In this document: piece by piece, positions 42,168 to 50,256 of the stretch
How the letters are laid out: each line of letters begins with the position of its first letter
How positions within the stretch are numbered: position 1 is the stretch's first letter
Assembly (NCBI GenBank): GCA_034420475.1
Contig: DAOULH010000057.1
Span: forward strand, 1-64,000
Direction of reading: 5' to 3'
DNA from: Bin87 sp034420475
GTDB lineage: Bacteria > Chloroflexota > Dehalococcoidia > Lucifugimonadales > UBA3495
Length of the DNA stretch: 64,000 nt
The notes under the pieces: model-generated
The model's database searches: none
Seen by the model: the letters and a program-made list of their open reading frames with translations, nothing else
Told to the model about the DNA's origin: nothing
Program-made: the position numbers and the translations under genes

Positions 42168-43493
42168 TCAGTTGGCTGAGCCTAACGCATCCACCAGGGC
42201 GTCGATGTCCTCGCGGGAGTTCATCTCAGTGACGCACAGCAGCATGCCGTTGTTGAACCGGTCGCTGACGTCAAGCCCTCCAAGTATGTTGCGCTCCATG
42301 AGCCGGCGGTTGATCTTTGCCGGCGTCTCAGGACAGCTCACCACAAACTCCTGGAAGAACTCTCCCGACTGCGGCAGGGAATATCCGTCCAGGCCGGCAA
42401 TTGCCGAGGCCGCATAGTGCGCCTTGTGATAGCACAGCTCGGCAACCTGGCGCAGGCCGTGCCGGCCCATCGCCGCCAGGTAAATGGTTGACGCCAGGGC
42501 GTACAGGGCCTCGTTGGTGCAGATGTTGGAGGTGGCCCGCTCCCGCCGGATGTGCTGCTCCCGAGTCTGTAGGGTCAGGACGTAGCCGGTGCGGCCCTGG
42601 GTATCGGTGGTTCGGCCCACCAGACGGCTGGGCATCTGGCGGATGTACTGCTGCTTGCAGCTGAACAGGCCCAGGTACGGGCCGCCAAAAGACGGCGGGA
42701 TGCCAATGGGCTGGCCCTCGCCGGTCACAATGTCCGCGCCGAATTCGCCCGGCGGCCTGAGCATACCCATGGCCAGGGGATCGGCCGACACCACCAGCAG
42801 GGCTCCGTCGTCGTGGGCGGTGGCGGCCAGGGCGACGAGGTCGTCGAGCCCGCCGTAGAAGTTGGGATACTGGGCCACCACGCCGGCGGTGGCCTCGGTG
42901 ACGCTGGCTCCAATATCCGCGGTCGGCACGATGTCGATGGCGATACCCTGGGCCTGGCAGTAGGTGGCGATGACCTGCCGATAGGCCGGCGCGACGGTGT
43001 CGCTGACGACCACCTGCTGTCGGCGGGTCACGCGACAGGCCATCAGCACCGCCTCGGCGAGGCTGGTGGCGCCGTCGTACATTCCGGCGTTGGCGACTTC
43101 CATGCCGTAGAGGGCGCTGATCATCGTCTGGAACTCGAAGATGACTTGCAGAGTGCCCTGGGACACCTCCGGCTGGTAGGGCGTGTAGGCGGTCAAGAAC
43201 TCGCCGCGGGTCATGACCGCTTTCACTATGGACGGAATGAAGTGGTAGTAGCTGCCGGCTCCCAGGAACGACGGGCCACTGGACAAGGGCCGATTGCGGC
43301 CGGCCATCGCGCCCAATTCCCGCTGGATCTCCAACTCCGACATGGGATCAGGGAGTCGCAGCGGCGGGTTCCGGTAATCGTTGGGTATGTCGGCGAACAG
43401 TTCGTCGACGCTGCTCAAGCCCACCGCGGCGAGCAGGTCGTCCTGTTCGGCAGCGGTGTTCGGGATGTAGTGCGATTGAAAATTGGTGACCAT
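42168..43493 (-). CDS. gcvPA: Glycine dehydrogenase (decarboxylating) subunit 1
   Basis: A 441-residue alpha subunit of the split glycine decarboxylase P-protein. Family blocks are FLGAGSYYHFIPSIVKAV near residue 75, TPYQPEVSQGTLQVIFEFQT, and GEGQPIGIPPSFGGPYLGLF. This subunit shares the fold of the catalytic one but lacks the PLP lysine. Start: ATG 43493 has GGAG nine bases upstream; an ATG 11 codons earlier has no clear site. No glycine riboswitch was recognised upstream; the upstream DNA holds gene remains. Confidence 0.94.
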   Translation of the reverse strand: MVTNFQSHYIPNTAAEQDDLLAAVGLSSVDELFADIPNDYRNPPLRLPDPMSELEIQRELGAMAGRNRPLSSGPSFLGAGSYYHFIPSIVKAVMTRGEFLTAYTPYQPEVSQGTLQVIFEFQTMISALYGMEVANAGMYDGATSLAEAVLMACRVTRRQQVVVSDTVAPAYRQVIATYCQAQGIAIDIVPTADIGASVTEATAGVVAQYPNFYGGLDDLVALAATAHDDGALLVVSADPLAMGMLRPPGEFGADIVTGEGQPIGIPPSFGGPYLGLFSCKQQYIRQMPSRLVGRTTDTQGRTGYVLTLQTREQHIRRERATSNICTNEALYALASTIYLAAMGRHGLRQVAELCYHKAHYAASAIAGLDGYSLPQSGEFFQEFVVSCPETPAKINRRLMERNILGGLDVSDRFNNGMLLCVTEMNSREDIDALVDALGSAN

Positions 43494-43518
43494 TGGGGAT
43501 TGCTCCGTCAAGGATGGA

Positions 43519-43878
43519 TTAGTCATCCCAGGTAAGAAACGCTTCAGGTTCTATGCTGATGTTTTGTACCCGCCAATTGGCGCGGCGCTTCAAAGCCGGC
43601 AAACTGATACGAACCCGGAACGCTTCTCCTCGTGACGGGGCGTTCCGTCCAGCTAGCCAGATCGTGTTTTCCGAGTTTGGATTATACTGGTTTTGAAGGA
43701 GCCCATTGGGCAATCACAACACAGAAACCGAGCGCAGTTGATTTGCCGGGGCATTATCAGCATCTTCTTCATAGTTGTATTTGACGAATATGGTCGTAGT
43801 TAAGTAATCCTCACCCCGCACGGTTGCGATTGGTTCCAGATCACCAGCAATGTCGATAAAACGATCGTTGTGAGATAG
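43519..43878 (-). pseudogene. Broken ORF of unknown origin with one in-frame stop
   Basis: On the minus strand a single reading frame runs from 43878 to 43519 and is interrupted only by one TGA (43714-43716). The first part has protein-like composition (RFIDIAGDLEPIATVRGEDY, then TTIFVKYNYEEDADNAPA), and the second part reads SRGEAFRVRISLPALKRRAN then VQNISIEPEAFLTWDD. It has no good start codon and overlaps the 3' end of the methyltransferase gene. It could be the remains of a restriction endonuclease or another methyltransferase partner gene, but no motif supports a specific identity. Confidence 0.45.
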
Positions 43879-44809
43879 TCAGCGCCTCTTCAATACGCTC
43901 GCGGGCGAACCTAACACTCTCTGGGTTGAGGTCAAACCCCATAAAGTGTCGGCCCGCGTCGATAGCCGCTAAAGAGGAGGTGCCGCTGCCGACGAAGCAG
44001 TCCAACACCAGATCGCCCGGTTCCGTAAGAAGCTTTATCATACGCCGGGGCAGCTCCAATGGGAATTGGGATTCATGGGAACTGTTGGAGCGCACCGAAG
44101 GTATGCTCCAAACGCCACGTGACCCCCATTCCGCCCATTCACTTTTCTCCAGTTTTTCCCGGTTCACCATCGTAATGCCTGGTTTCCAGAAAATCAGGAG
44201 ATGCTCGAACTCGTCCACGGCGCGATAGGACAGGCTATGCCAGCGGCTATTTTCCCAGCAGGGATCCTTTACCCACACGCGCCGGTCATACAGGTAAAAT
44301 CCAGCGTCCGATGCCCAATTTTCTACCAATCCGGAGGTGAGTTGGACGCGGGTCTGCTTCGCGTACTTCCCGCCTCGAACGTTGTTGTTTTTCAGCCGCC
44401 GGTCGATAGTTTGCTCGCTGCACCCCAATAAAGCCGCCAGTTGGTACTTGTCAAAACCTGGATTCTCTTGCCTCGCTTTCAGCACTTGCTCGCGGGTAAC
44501 TTTCACCTTCTTGGCGCTGACGTTGTCTGCCTGGATGCGAGGCATGTCGGCGTCTTCGAAAGCCAGGATGTCAGCAATGTTGACGGCCAGAAAGCCACCG
44601 GCGGTTATCACTGCAAAGTGCGCTAAGATGGTCTCGCGCAGCAGATCGCACCAATCATCAAAGTCCAAGTCTGTCTCGTAGGATTTGCCGACAAAATATG
44701 GAGGCGACCAAAAGCTAAGCGCCACCGACCCGGGTTCGACTCGTGTGAGCAGTTGCCTGGCATCGCCTTCATATATGCGATCCGGCGACAAAAATTCAGG
44801 TTCGTTCAT
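43841..44809 (-). CDS. DNA methyltransferase, N4-cytosine type (beta class), with internal HTH
   Basis: A 322-residue DNA methyltransferase. The catalytic motif IV comes first (SFWSPPYFVGKSYE; SPPY is typical of m4C enzymes), and the SAM-binding motif I comes near the C terminus (VLDCFVGSGTSSLAAIDAG), giving the beta-class order. Between them, near residues 115-145, is a helix-turn-helix-like segment, FDKYQLAALLGCSEQTIDRR, in the target-recognition region. No intact restriction enzyme gene is adjacent; a broken ORF follows immediately. It may be an orphan methylase or the remains of a restriction-modification system. Confidence 0.88.
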   Translation of the reverse strand: MNEPEFLSPDRIYEGDARQLLTRVEPGSVALSFWSPPYFVGKSYETDLDFDDWCDLLRETILAHFAVITAGGFLAVNIADILAFEDADMPRIQADNVSAKKVKVTREQVLKARQENPGFDKYQLAALLGCSEQTIDRRLKNNNVRGGKYAKQTRVQLTSGLVENWASDAGFYLYDRRVWVKDPCWENSRWHSLSYRAVDEFEHLLIFWKPGITMVNREKLEKSEWAEWGSRGVWSIPSVRSNSSHESQFPLELPRRMIKLLTEPGDLVLDCFVGSGTSSLAAIDAGRHFMGFDLNPESVRFARERIEEALTISQRSFYRHCW

Positions 44810-44925
44810 GCGGCCTTTCCTCGAAATTGGACGATCAGGGCTGTGCGGTATGCAATGGTTAATCCCAATCGTCGCCGCCTTTCAGTCCGTCGTCAAGGGA
44901 AGCCTGTCATCTATTTTAGCCACCC

Positions 44926-46113
44926 CTAGGCCAACACCCGGTAGCGATAGCTCGATTCCATGAGATCGCCCTCGGCGAAACGGCTGAACCGCAGCGGCGA
45001 GAGGTCCACGTCGCGGGCCTTGCCCTCGGCCATCAGTTCGGCTACCGCCTTTCCGATGGCGGGGGAGAGCTTGAAACCGTGCCCGCTGAAACCCACGGCG
45101 CAGAACAGACCCTCTACGCCGGGCACGCTGTCCAAAATGGGGTGCCAGTCAGGCGTGGTGGTGAACAGGCCGGACCATCCGCCGCGGTAGTAGGAATCGG
45201 ACATGCCCGGAATGCGGCGGGACAGTTTCGCCCGCGCGGAAGCGGCAGACTGCAAATCAATGCCCTGGGGATATATGTCAGGATCCGGCTGCTCTTCGTC
45301 GTCGCCGAACCCCATGGTCGTGAAGTTGGCGCCGTCGGGGCGGAAGGAGAAGGACTGGCTGATGTCGCCCACTGTGGGATGCTGCGGCACCAGTTCGACC
45401 GGCCGGGCCACGGTGGCAACCTGATGGCGCACCGGAAGCAACGGCACGTCCACTCCCACGCCGGCCAGGACCTGCTTGGACCACGGGCCAGCGGCAACGA
45501 CCACCGTATCGGTGGCGATGCGTTCTCCGGCCGCGGTCAGCACGGCTTGCACGCGCCCGGAGTCGGTTTCGATCCCTGATGCCGGGTTGCGGGAGGCAAT
45601 CACGGCGCCGGCTTCCCGACTGCGGGCGGCGTAGGACACGGTGACCTGGTACGGGTCGGCGTAGCCGGATTCCGGCTCCCACGCGGCCCGCTCGTCATCG
45701 TACAGCGTGACCATGGGGGCCAGGCGCGCCAGGTCGTCCGGCGAAACCACCGCGGTGGGCACGCCCAACTCCTGGTGCATGGCGACGTTGCGCTCCAAAC
45801 CGCCCTGGTCCGCCTCGTTGACCACCACCAGGTAGCCGGTCCGCACGAAGCCGGATCGACCGCCCACCCGCGCGTCGAAGTCGGCGAAGACTTGCAGGCT
45901 CTGCCACGCCAGTTGCGTGGTGACGCGGTTGGAGTAGTGCATACGGCAGATGGCCTGAGAACGGCCGGTGCTGCCCGATCCCAGCACATCCCGCTCCAGC
46001 AGAACGGTATTGGGTATTCCCAGCTGCGCCAGGTGATACTGTATGGCGCAACCGATGACGCCGCCGCCGATGATTACCGCGTCGGCTACGTTGGGGAGGT
46101 TGCTACTGGTCAA
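44926..46113 (-). CDS. FAD-dependent oxidoreductase, DAO/SoxB-like
   Basis: A 395-residue flavoprotein of the D-amino acid oxidase superfamily. The N-terminal FAD motif is VIIGGGVIGCAIQYHLAQLG followed by LLERDVLGSGSTGRSQAICR, as in the beta subunit of heterotetrameric sarcosine oxidase; the C terminus has AVGFSGHGFKLSPAIGKAVA. No soxA, soxD or soxG partner gene is nearby, so it probably acts alone on an amine or amino acid. The start codon is TTG, overlapping the upstream PPOX gene by 11 bases. Confidence 0.9.
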   Translation of the reverse strand: MTSSNLPNVADAVIIGGGVIGCAIQYHLAQLGIPNTVLLERDVLGSGSTGRSQAICRMHYSNRVTTQLAWQSLQVFADFDARVGGRSGFVRTGYLVVVNEADQGGLERNVAMHQELGVPTAVVSPDDLARLAPMVTLYDDERAAWEPESGYADPYQVTVSYAARSREAGAVIASRNPASGIETDSGRVQAVLTAAGERIATDTVVVAAGPWSKQVLAGVGVDVPLLPVRHQVATVARPVELVPQHPTVGDISQSFSFRPDGANFTTMGFGDDEEQPDPDIYPQGIDLQSAASARAKLSRRIPGMSDSYYRGGWSGLFTTTPDWHPILDSVPGVEGLFCAVGFSGHGFKLSPAIGKAVAELMAEGKARDVDLSPLRFSRFAEGDLMESSYRYRVLA

Positions 46114-46525
46114 TGCCCTTCCACGACATGACGCGGTTCACGTCGATCTCGATGGCAACCAACTTCTGGTCGCCTTCGGCCAAGTCGGCGGCGTCCTGCT
46201 CGCCTCGTTCCTCGCCTTCGTACCGGGAGAAAATCCGGCGTACCGCGTCCTTGAGGTTGTCACTGCGAACCGTGGCGTCGCCCTCGAGTATGACGTACTG
46301 ATACGGCCACTCGTCGGTTGCGACCGACAGCGCAACCTTGGGATTGCGCCGCACGTTCCTGGTCTTGACTGCCGCGTCGCCGGAAACGACGGTGACCTTG
46401 CCGTCTTCCCACTGGTACCACACCGGGGAGACGTGGGGCGAACCATCCTCGCGGATCGAAGCGAAATGGGCGACGTGGGGCCCCGCCAGATAGGCGTCGA
46501 TCTCTTGTGACGTGAGTCGCGGCAT
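46103..46525 (-). CDS. PPOX-class (pyridoxamine oxidase-like) flavin/F420-binding protein
   Basis: A 140-residue split-barrel protein of the pyridoxamine 5'-phosphate oxidase superfamily. Features are HVAHFASIREDGSPHVSPVW near residue 18, KTRNVRRNPKVALSV near residue 54 (the cofactor-binding strand) and a Gly/Glu-rich C-terminal half. The TIGR03618-like F420-dependent subgroup fits best by eye. Translation appears coupled to the downstream oxidase gene (11-base overlap). Substrate unknown. Confidence 0.87.
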   Translation of the reverse strand: MPRLTSQEIDAYLAGPHVAHFASIREDGSPHVSPVWYQWEDGKVTVVSGDAAVKTRNVRRNPKVALSVATDEWPYQYVILEGDATVRSDNLKDAVRRIFSRYEGEERGEQDAADLAEGDQKLVAIEIDVNRVMSWKGIDQ

Positions 46526-46885
46526 CGTTACCTCTGATTACGGCCGGTGACCTCGCACGGATGATTGCGTGCGCAGTCCGGGATGCCAGTAATCATACCA
46601 TAACCGATAGCCGGCCCAAGGTCGGACCGGCCATCCTGCAACCGGCTGGGCCCTGGAGATACCGCTTTGGAAAGGCCCGATTTTCGCAACCGTCATCAGA
46701 GTGTAATGCGTCCGCCAATCGCGCGCGACAGCCGTATGATACAATCCGCCCGCAAGCGGGGCGCGGAATATTCGCCGCGTCCCTTTCATTGCGTCCCCGT
46801 ATCGCATGATGCTGCCAATGGCGTTTCGCATACCACCATGCCCGTCTGAGACCCCGGGTCTCCACAGAAGCAGAGGCCGTAGCTA
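46526..46885. other. 360-bp divergent intergenic region
   Basis: The gap separates the PPOX gene (-) from an MFS gene (+). It holds two possible promoters: one on the minus strand (see 46592-46619) and, on the plus strand, an extended -10 box TGATACAAT (46737-46745) about 140 bp before the MFS start, without a clear -35. I saw no RNA gene, convincing small ORF or repeat in the rest. Confidence 0.5.
46592..46619 (-). promoter_or_regulatory. Possible promoter of the PPOX-oxidase operon
   Basis: On the minus strand TTGGGC (46614-46619) and TATGAT (46592-46597) are 16 bp apart, about 70 bp before the start codon at 46525. Confidence 0.35.
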
Positions 46886-48295
46886 GTGCGCCGGCCCCGG
46901 ATCTTCTACGGGTGGTGGATCGTCATCGTCAGCCTCGTCGCCGACGGGATGAAGCACGGCAGCTTCAACCGGGGCTTCACCGTTTTCTACGTGCCGGTGG
47001 AAAGCGAGATCATCTTCCCGAAGAGCGTCCTGGGCTTCAGCCCGCAATCCAGGACTCTGCTGGGCCTCGCGGAGGGGTTGGGCCGGTTTATGGGCGGCGT
47101 TCAGGGCCCGCTCATGGGATATTGCACTGACCGGTTCGGCCCGCGGGTGATGCTGGCGTTCGGCGGGTTGATGTCCGGTCTGGGTTTCATCCTGCTGGCG
47201 CGCACCACCAATTTCTGGTGGTTCCTGCTGGTGTTTGTGGTCTTCCTTTCGGTGGGGTTCCGGTCGGGCTACAACAACGCGTCGATAGCGGCCGTGAACA
47301 ACTGGTTCCGGCGGCGGCGCGGCCTGGCGATGTCGGTGGTCAGCATGGGCAACGGGCTGGGCGGCGCGTCCGCCTATCTCGTGGGTCTGCTGATCTTCCT
47401 GGTGGGATGGCGGGATGCCTGCACCATCCTGGGAGTCGCTATCCTGGCGGTGGTCATTCCATTGTCATACTTCCTGCGCCGCTCGCCCGAGGACATGGGT
47501 CAGTTGCCCGACGGAGACCCGCCGGAACTTGCCGAGGCTAATCCATCAGACCAAAGCGCGGCCGCGCGTCGTCGATCAGTCAACGGCGGCGATACCGACT
47601 TCACCGCCCGCGAAGCGATGCGGACGCCTTCGTATTGGCTGCTGGTCATGTCAACCGGGTTTCGCAACATCGTCCACGCCGGCGCGTCGTTCCTGATGGC
47701 CCCGATGATCATTTGGTTCATGGAGGCCGGAGTCCCGGTTGACCCGGCGTCGGAACCGGGACAGCGAAACATCATCATCGCCGCCGCTTTCGTGAGCGCG
47801 TTTTCCTTCGCAAATATGGTGTTCAACCCCTGCATGGGCTGGATTGGCGACAAGGTTGACCGCCGCAAACTCAGCGCCTTGTGCATGCTATCCGGCGCGG
47901 CGGCGTTGGGATCGCTGCTCACCCAGAGCGGCCACCTCTGGCAGGTCGTCCTGTTCGTCCTGCTGCTGGCATTCGCGGAGAGCGCGAACCCCCTGAACTG
48001 GGCCATCATGGGCGATTTCTTCGGGAGGAGGGCCTACGCTACCCTGCGGGGTTGGCAGCACTTGCCCGACCAACTGGCATCCATGTGGACCGCAATGTGG
48101 ATGGGCATCATATACGACTACACCAACAGCTTCTATTGGGCGCTGTTTCCGCTGGTGGTGCTGTACATCGCGGCGGCCATCGGCTACTGGTTCCTGCCGC
48201 GGCCTCCGCTTCCCCGGCGGCTGCAATTACAGCAGGAGCGCAACACGGCCCGCCGCAACCGGGCGATCCGCGCGGCGCCGGAGCCGGCTGGCTAG
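46886..48295 (+). CDS. MFS transporter, monocarboxylate/oxalate-formate antiporter-like
   Basis: A 469-residue protein with about 12 membrane segments. The N terminus (IFYGWWIVIVSLVADGMKHG) and the motif-A-like GYCTDRFGPRVMLAFGG resemble the OFA/MCT branch of MFS. A cytoplasmic linker of about 50 charged residues separates the two halves, and a second motif A copy is GWIGDKVDRRKLSALCM. Likely substrates are small carboxylates, but this is not proven. The start codon is GTG. The TAG stop (48293-48295) lies inside the left terminal repeat of a MITE-like element, so insertion may have reshaped the C terminus. Confidence 0.88.
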   Translation: MRRPRIFYGWWIVIVSLVADGMKHGSFNRGFTVFYVPVESEIIFPKSVLGFSPQSRTLLGLAEGLGRFMGGVQGPLMGYCTDRFGPRVMLAFGGLMSGLGFILLARTTNFWWFLLVFVVFLSVGFRSGYNNASIAAVNNWFRRRRGLAMSVVSMGNGLGGASAYLVGLLIFLVGWRDACTILGVAILAVVIPLSYFLRRSPEDMGQLPDGDPPELAEANPSDQSAAARRRSVNGGDTDFTAREAMRTPSYWLLVMSTGFRNIVHAGASFLMAPMIIWFMEAGVPVDPASEPGQRNIIIAAAFVSAFSFANMVFNPCMGWIGDKVDRRKLSALCMLSGAAALGSLLTQSGHLWQVVLFVLLLAFAESANPLNWAIMGDFFGRRAYATLRGWQHLPDQLASMWTAMWMGIIYDYTNSFYWALFPLVVLYIAAAIGYWFLPRPPLPRRLQLQQERNTARRNRAIRAAPEPAG

Positions 48296-48451
48296 GTAGT
48301 GTTGACATTTTGAACCCTCCTCCCGTCATTCCGGCCTTGAGTCGGAATCCATACATTGTGATATGAAGAAACGGGAAGGATTGCTACTATTTCGATCACT
48401 GGATTCCCGCTTTCGCGGGAATGACGACGATGAAATGTCAACACTGCCTGG
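48292..48451. mobile_element. MITE-like element, family B
   Basis: A 160-bp non-coding element with 19-bp terminal inverted repeats (CTAGGTAGTGTTGACATTT at 48292-48310; AAATGTCAACACTGCCTGG at 48433-48451) matching at 17 of 19 positions; the inner 13 bp are perfect. Inside are two further hairpins: CGTCATTCCGG... near 48323 and ATTCCCGCTTTCGCGGGAAT (48403-48422). No target duplication is evident. The left repeat includes the stop codon of the MFS gene. Confidence 0.75.
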
Positions 48452-48569
48452 TACAGTTTGAGGTGGCTCGACGCTATCGTCAAAAACCGAAGAGACTGCT
48501 CGACGACATACGACGGGGCCTGCGTCGTCTGATCTGGCAATTTGCCCCGGCCCTGCCTTCGAGGTCACC

Positions 48570-49883
48570 ATGGGCAAGAGTGAAACGCCGGCAAAACGGT
48601 TGTCCCGTCTTCTGGGTGGAGACCTGTCATTTCAGACACCGGCTCGGCACGCTCATCCGCTGTACGCGCTGCACCCGTTTGCCGCCCGCTTTCCCTACGG
48701 CTTGCCCGGGTATTTCATCAACGCGCTGACGGAGCCCGGCGACACGGTGCTGGACCCCATGTGCGGCTCGGGCATCACGCTCCTGGAGGGATGGGCTGCC
48801 GGCCGAGCGGTCATCGGCGTGGATTTGGACCCGCTGGCGCGACGGCAGGCTAAGGCGCGCACCACGGCTCTGGGCAACACGGAGGTCCTGGAGGCCGGTC
48901 AGGCGGCGCTCCGCAGGACGGCGGACCTCATGGCGGGTCTGGGTCCACAGCAGGACCCGTTGGAGGCCGTAAAGACAGACATGGACCCGCCAACCCGGGA
49001 GTTCCTGGATTACTGGTTCTTCCCGGAAACGCAACGTGAGCTCGCCTGCCTTACGCTCGCAATCCGGGAAGAGCCTAATGCTGACCTGCGCAATCTGTTG
49101 GAAGTGATCTTTTCTTCCACGATTGTCACCAAGTCCGGCGGCGTGTCCCGGGCCCGGGATTTGGCCCACACCCGGCCCCATCGCGTAGCCGACAAGGTGC
49201 CCAGGAACCCGATCCCCCTGTTCGCGAACCTGGTCGCCCGGGCTGCTGACGCTTACGGAAGCATTGACCAGGACGTGGTGGGCGACTGTCGGATCGTGGA
49301 CGGGGACGCGCGTTCGCTGCCGCTGCCGGATTGCAGTGTGGACCTGATCGTGACGTCGCCGCCTTACGCCAACGCGCTGGATTATATGCGGGCGCACAAA
49401 TTCTCCCTGGCCTGGCTGGGCGACCCCATTCCATCGCTCACCAAGTTGCGACGCGAGTACATCGGATCCGAATCTGCGGGCAGCCAGGCGACGTCGTCGG
49501 TTGCTCCGCTGCCGGCGAAAGTTGAATCCGTGGTCGAACGCGTCGGCGAGGCGGATGCTGCGAAATCCCGCGTCCTGCGACGGTACTTCGCCGACATGTC
49601 GGCGTCGATCTCGGAGATGCAGAGGGCGCTCCGGCCCGGGTCGGCAACGATAATCGTGGTGGGCGCGTCCACCATGCGCGGCATATTAGTGCCTACCCAC
49701 GAATGCCTGGCGGACCTGACCACGCAGGCGGGACTGGACGTGGTGGCGGTCGCTCCGCGCAACCTGGACCGCGACCGGCGGATGATGCCGGCGCGGAATT
49801 TCGGACGCGCCGGCAGCGGTGACACGACGGGGATCGAGCGGCGGATGCACACGGAGTACGTCATCGGCGCGGTCAAGCCCTGA
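48570..49883 (+). CDS. DNA methyltransferase (site-specific, SPPY type)
   Basis: A 437-residue DNA methyltransferase. The SAM-binding motif I, VLDPMCGSGITLLEGWAAG, comes first (near residue 60), and motif IV, IVTSPPYANALDYM, near residue 265, giving the alpha/zeta-like order, opposite to the other methyltransferase at 43841. The long spacer contains a probable target-recognition domain. SPPY suggests cytosine N4 methylation. No restriction gene is adjacent, so it may be an orphan methylase. GAGGT lies just before the ATG. It precedes dnaA by 373 bp. Confidence 0.86.
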   Translation: MGKSETPAKRLSRLLGGDLSFQTPARHAHPLYALHPFAARFPYGLPGYFINALTEPGDTVLDPMCGSGITLLEGWAAGRAVIGVDLDPLARRQAKARTTALGNTEVLEAGQAALRRTADLMAGLGPQQDPLEAVKTDMDPPTREFLDYWFFPETQRELACLTLAIREEPNADLRNLLEVIFSSTIVTKSGGVSRARDLAHTRPHRVADKVPRNPIPLFANLVARAADAYGSIDQDVVGDCRIVDGDARSLPLPDCSVDLIVTSPPYANALDYMRAHKFSLAWLGDPIPSLTKLRREYIGSESAGSQATSSVAPLPAKVESVVERVGEADAAKSRVLRRYFADMSASISEMQRALRPGSATIIVVGASTMRGILVPTHECLADLTTQAGLDVVAVAPRNLDRDRRMMPARNFGRAGSGDTTGIERRMHTEYVIGAVKP

Positions 49884-50256
49884 CGACACGGGCGGAGTCC
49901 GCCAAATGGTCGGGTCAGAGCAACCCGGACAGGCCCCGGCAATCTAGTCTCAAACTCCAACCCGGCCGAGCCCGGCGCGGATTTCTACCAGATGTTGTTA
50001 TCGGCGGTTGGACGGGATGCACCGCCGCCGCCCAACCGCGTCCTCATCTCCATCAATACTAATGTTCCATTGCGCTCGGCCGGGGACGGCCGCAAGATTG
50101 GATTTCATCATACGTTTTATTGTGAAACCAAAACCGTTGTTTTTTTCAATTGCGGGCAAAACATTACATCTACGCTTCCGTCTAGCGGGGCCGCCGGCGC
50201 CCCATTACCATTGCCTGACATACGATTATGGTCACTTGGAGTCAGGACAACAGACG
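49884..50256. other. 373-bp intergenic region upstream of dnaA, with an AT-rich tract
   Basis: The first half is GC-rich like the chromosome. Bases about 50095-50175 are markedly AT-rich (CATACGTTTTATTGTGAAAC, then GTTGTTTTTTTCAATTGC). It could hold the dnaA promoter or a DNA-unwinding element. I searched for TTATNCACA boxes on both strands and found none with fewer than about three mismatches, so an origin here is not supported by sequence inspection. Confidence 0.5.

Noticed and set aside
43714..43716. Selenocysteine or recoded TGA in the broken ORF
   Set aside because: There is no start codon, no recognisable selenoprotein family and no obvious hairpin directly after the TGA; other genes in the window use TGA as a normal stop.
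43494..43840. Glycine riboswitch before gcvPA
   Set aside because: No tandem GGAGAG-type aptamer pattern was seen; the region reads as the remains of a coding sequence.
49884..50256. Replication origin next to dnaA
   Set aside because: AT-rich stretch only; no DnaA boxes near consensus and no origin-type neighbours. Whole-genome skew would be needed.
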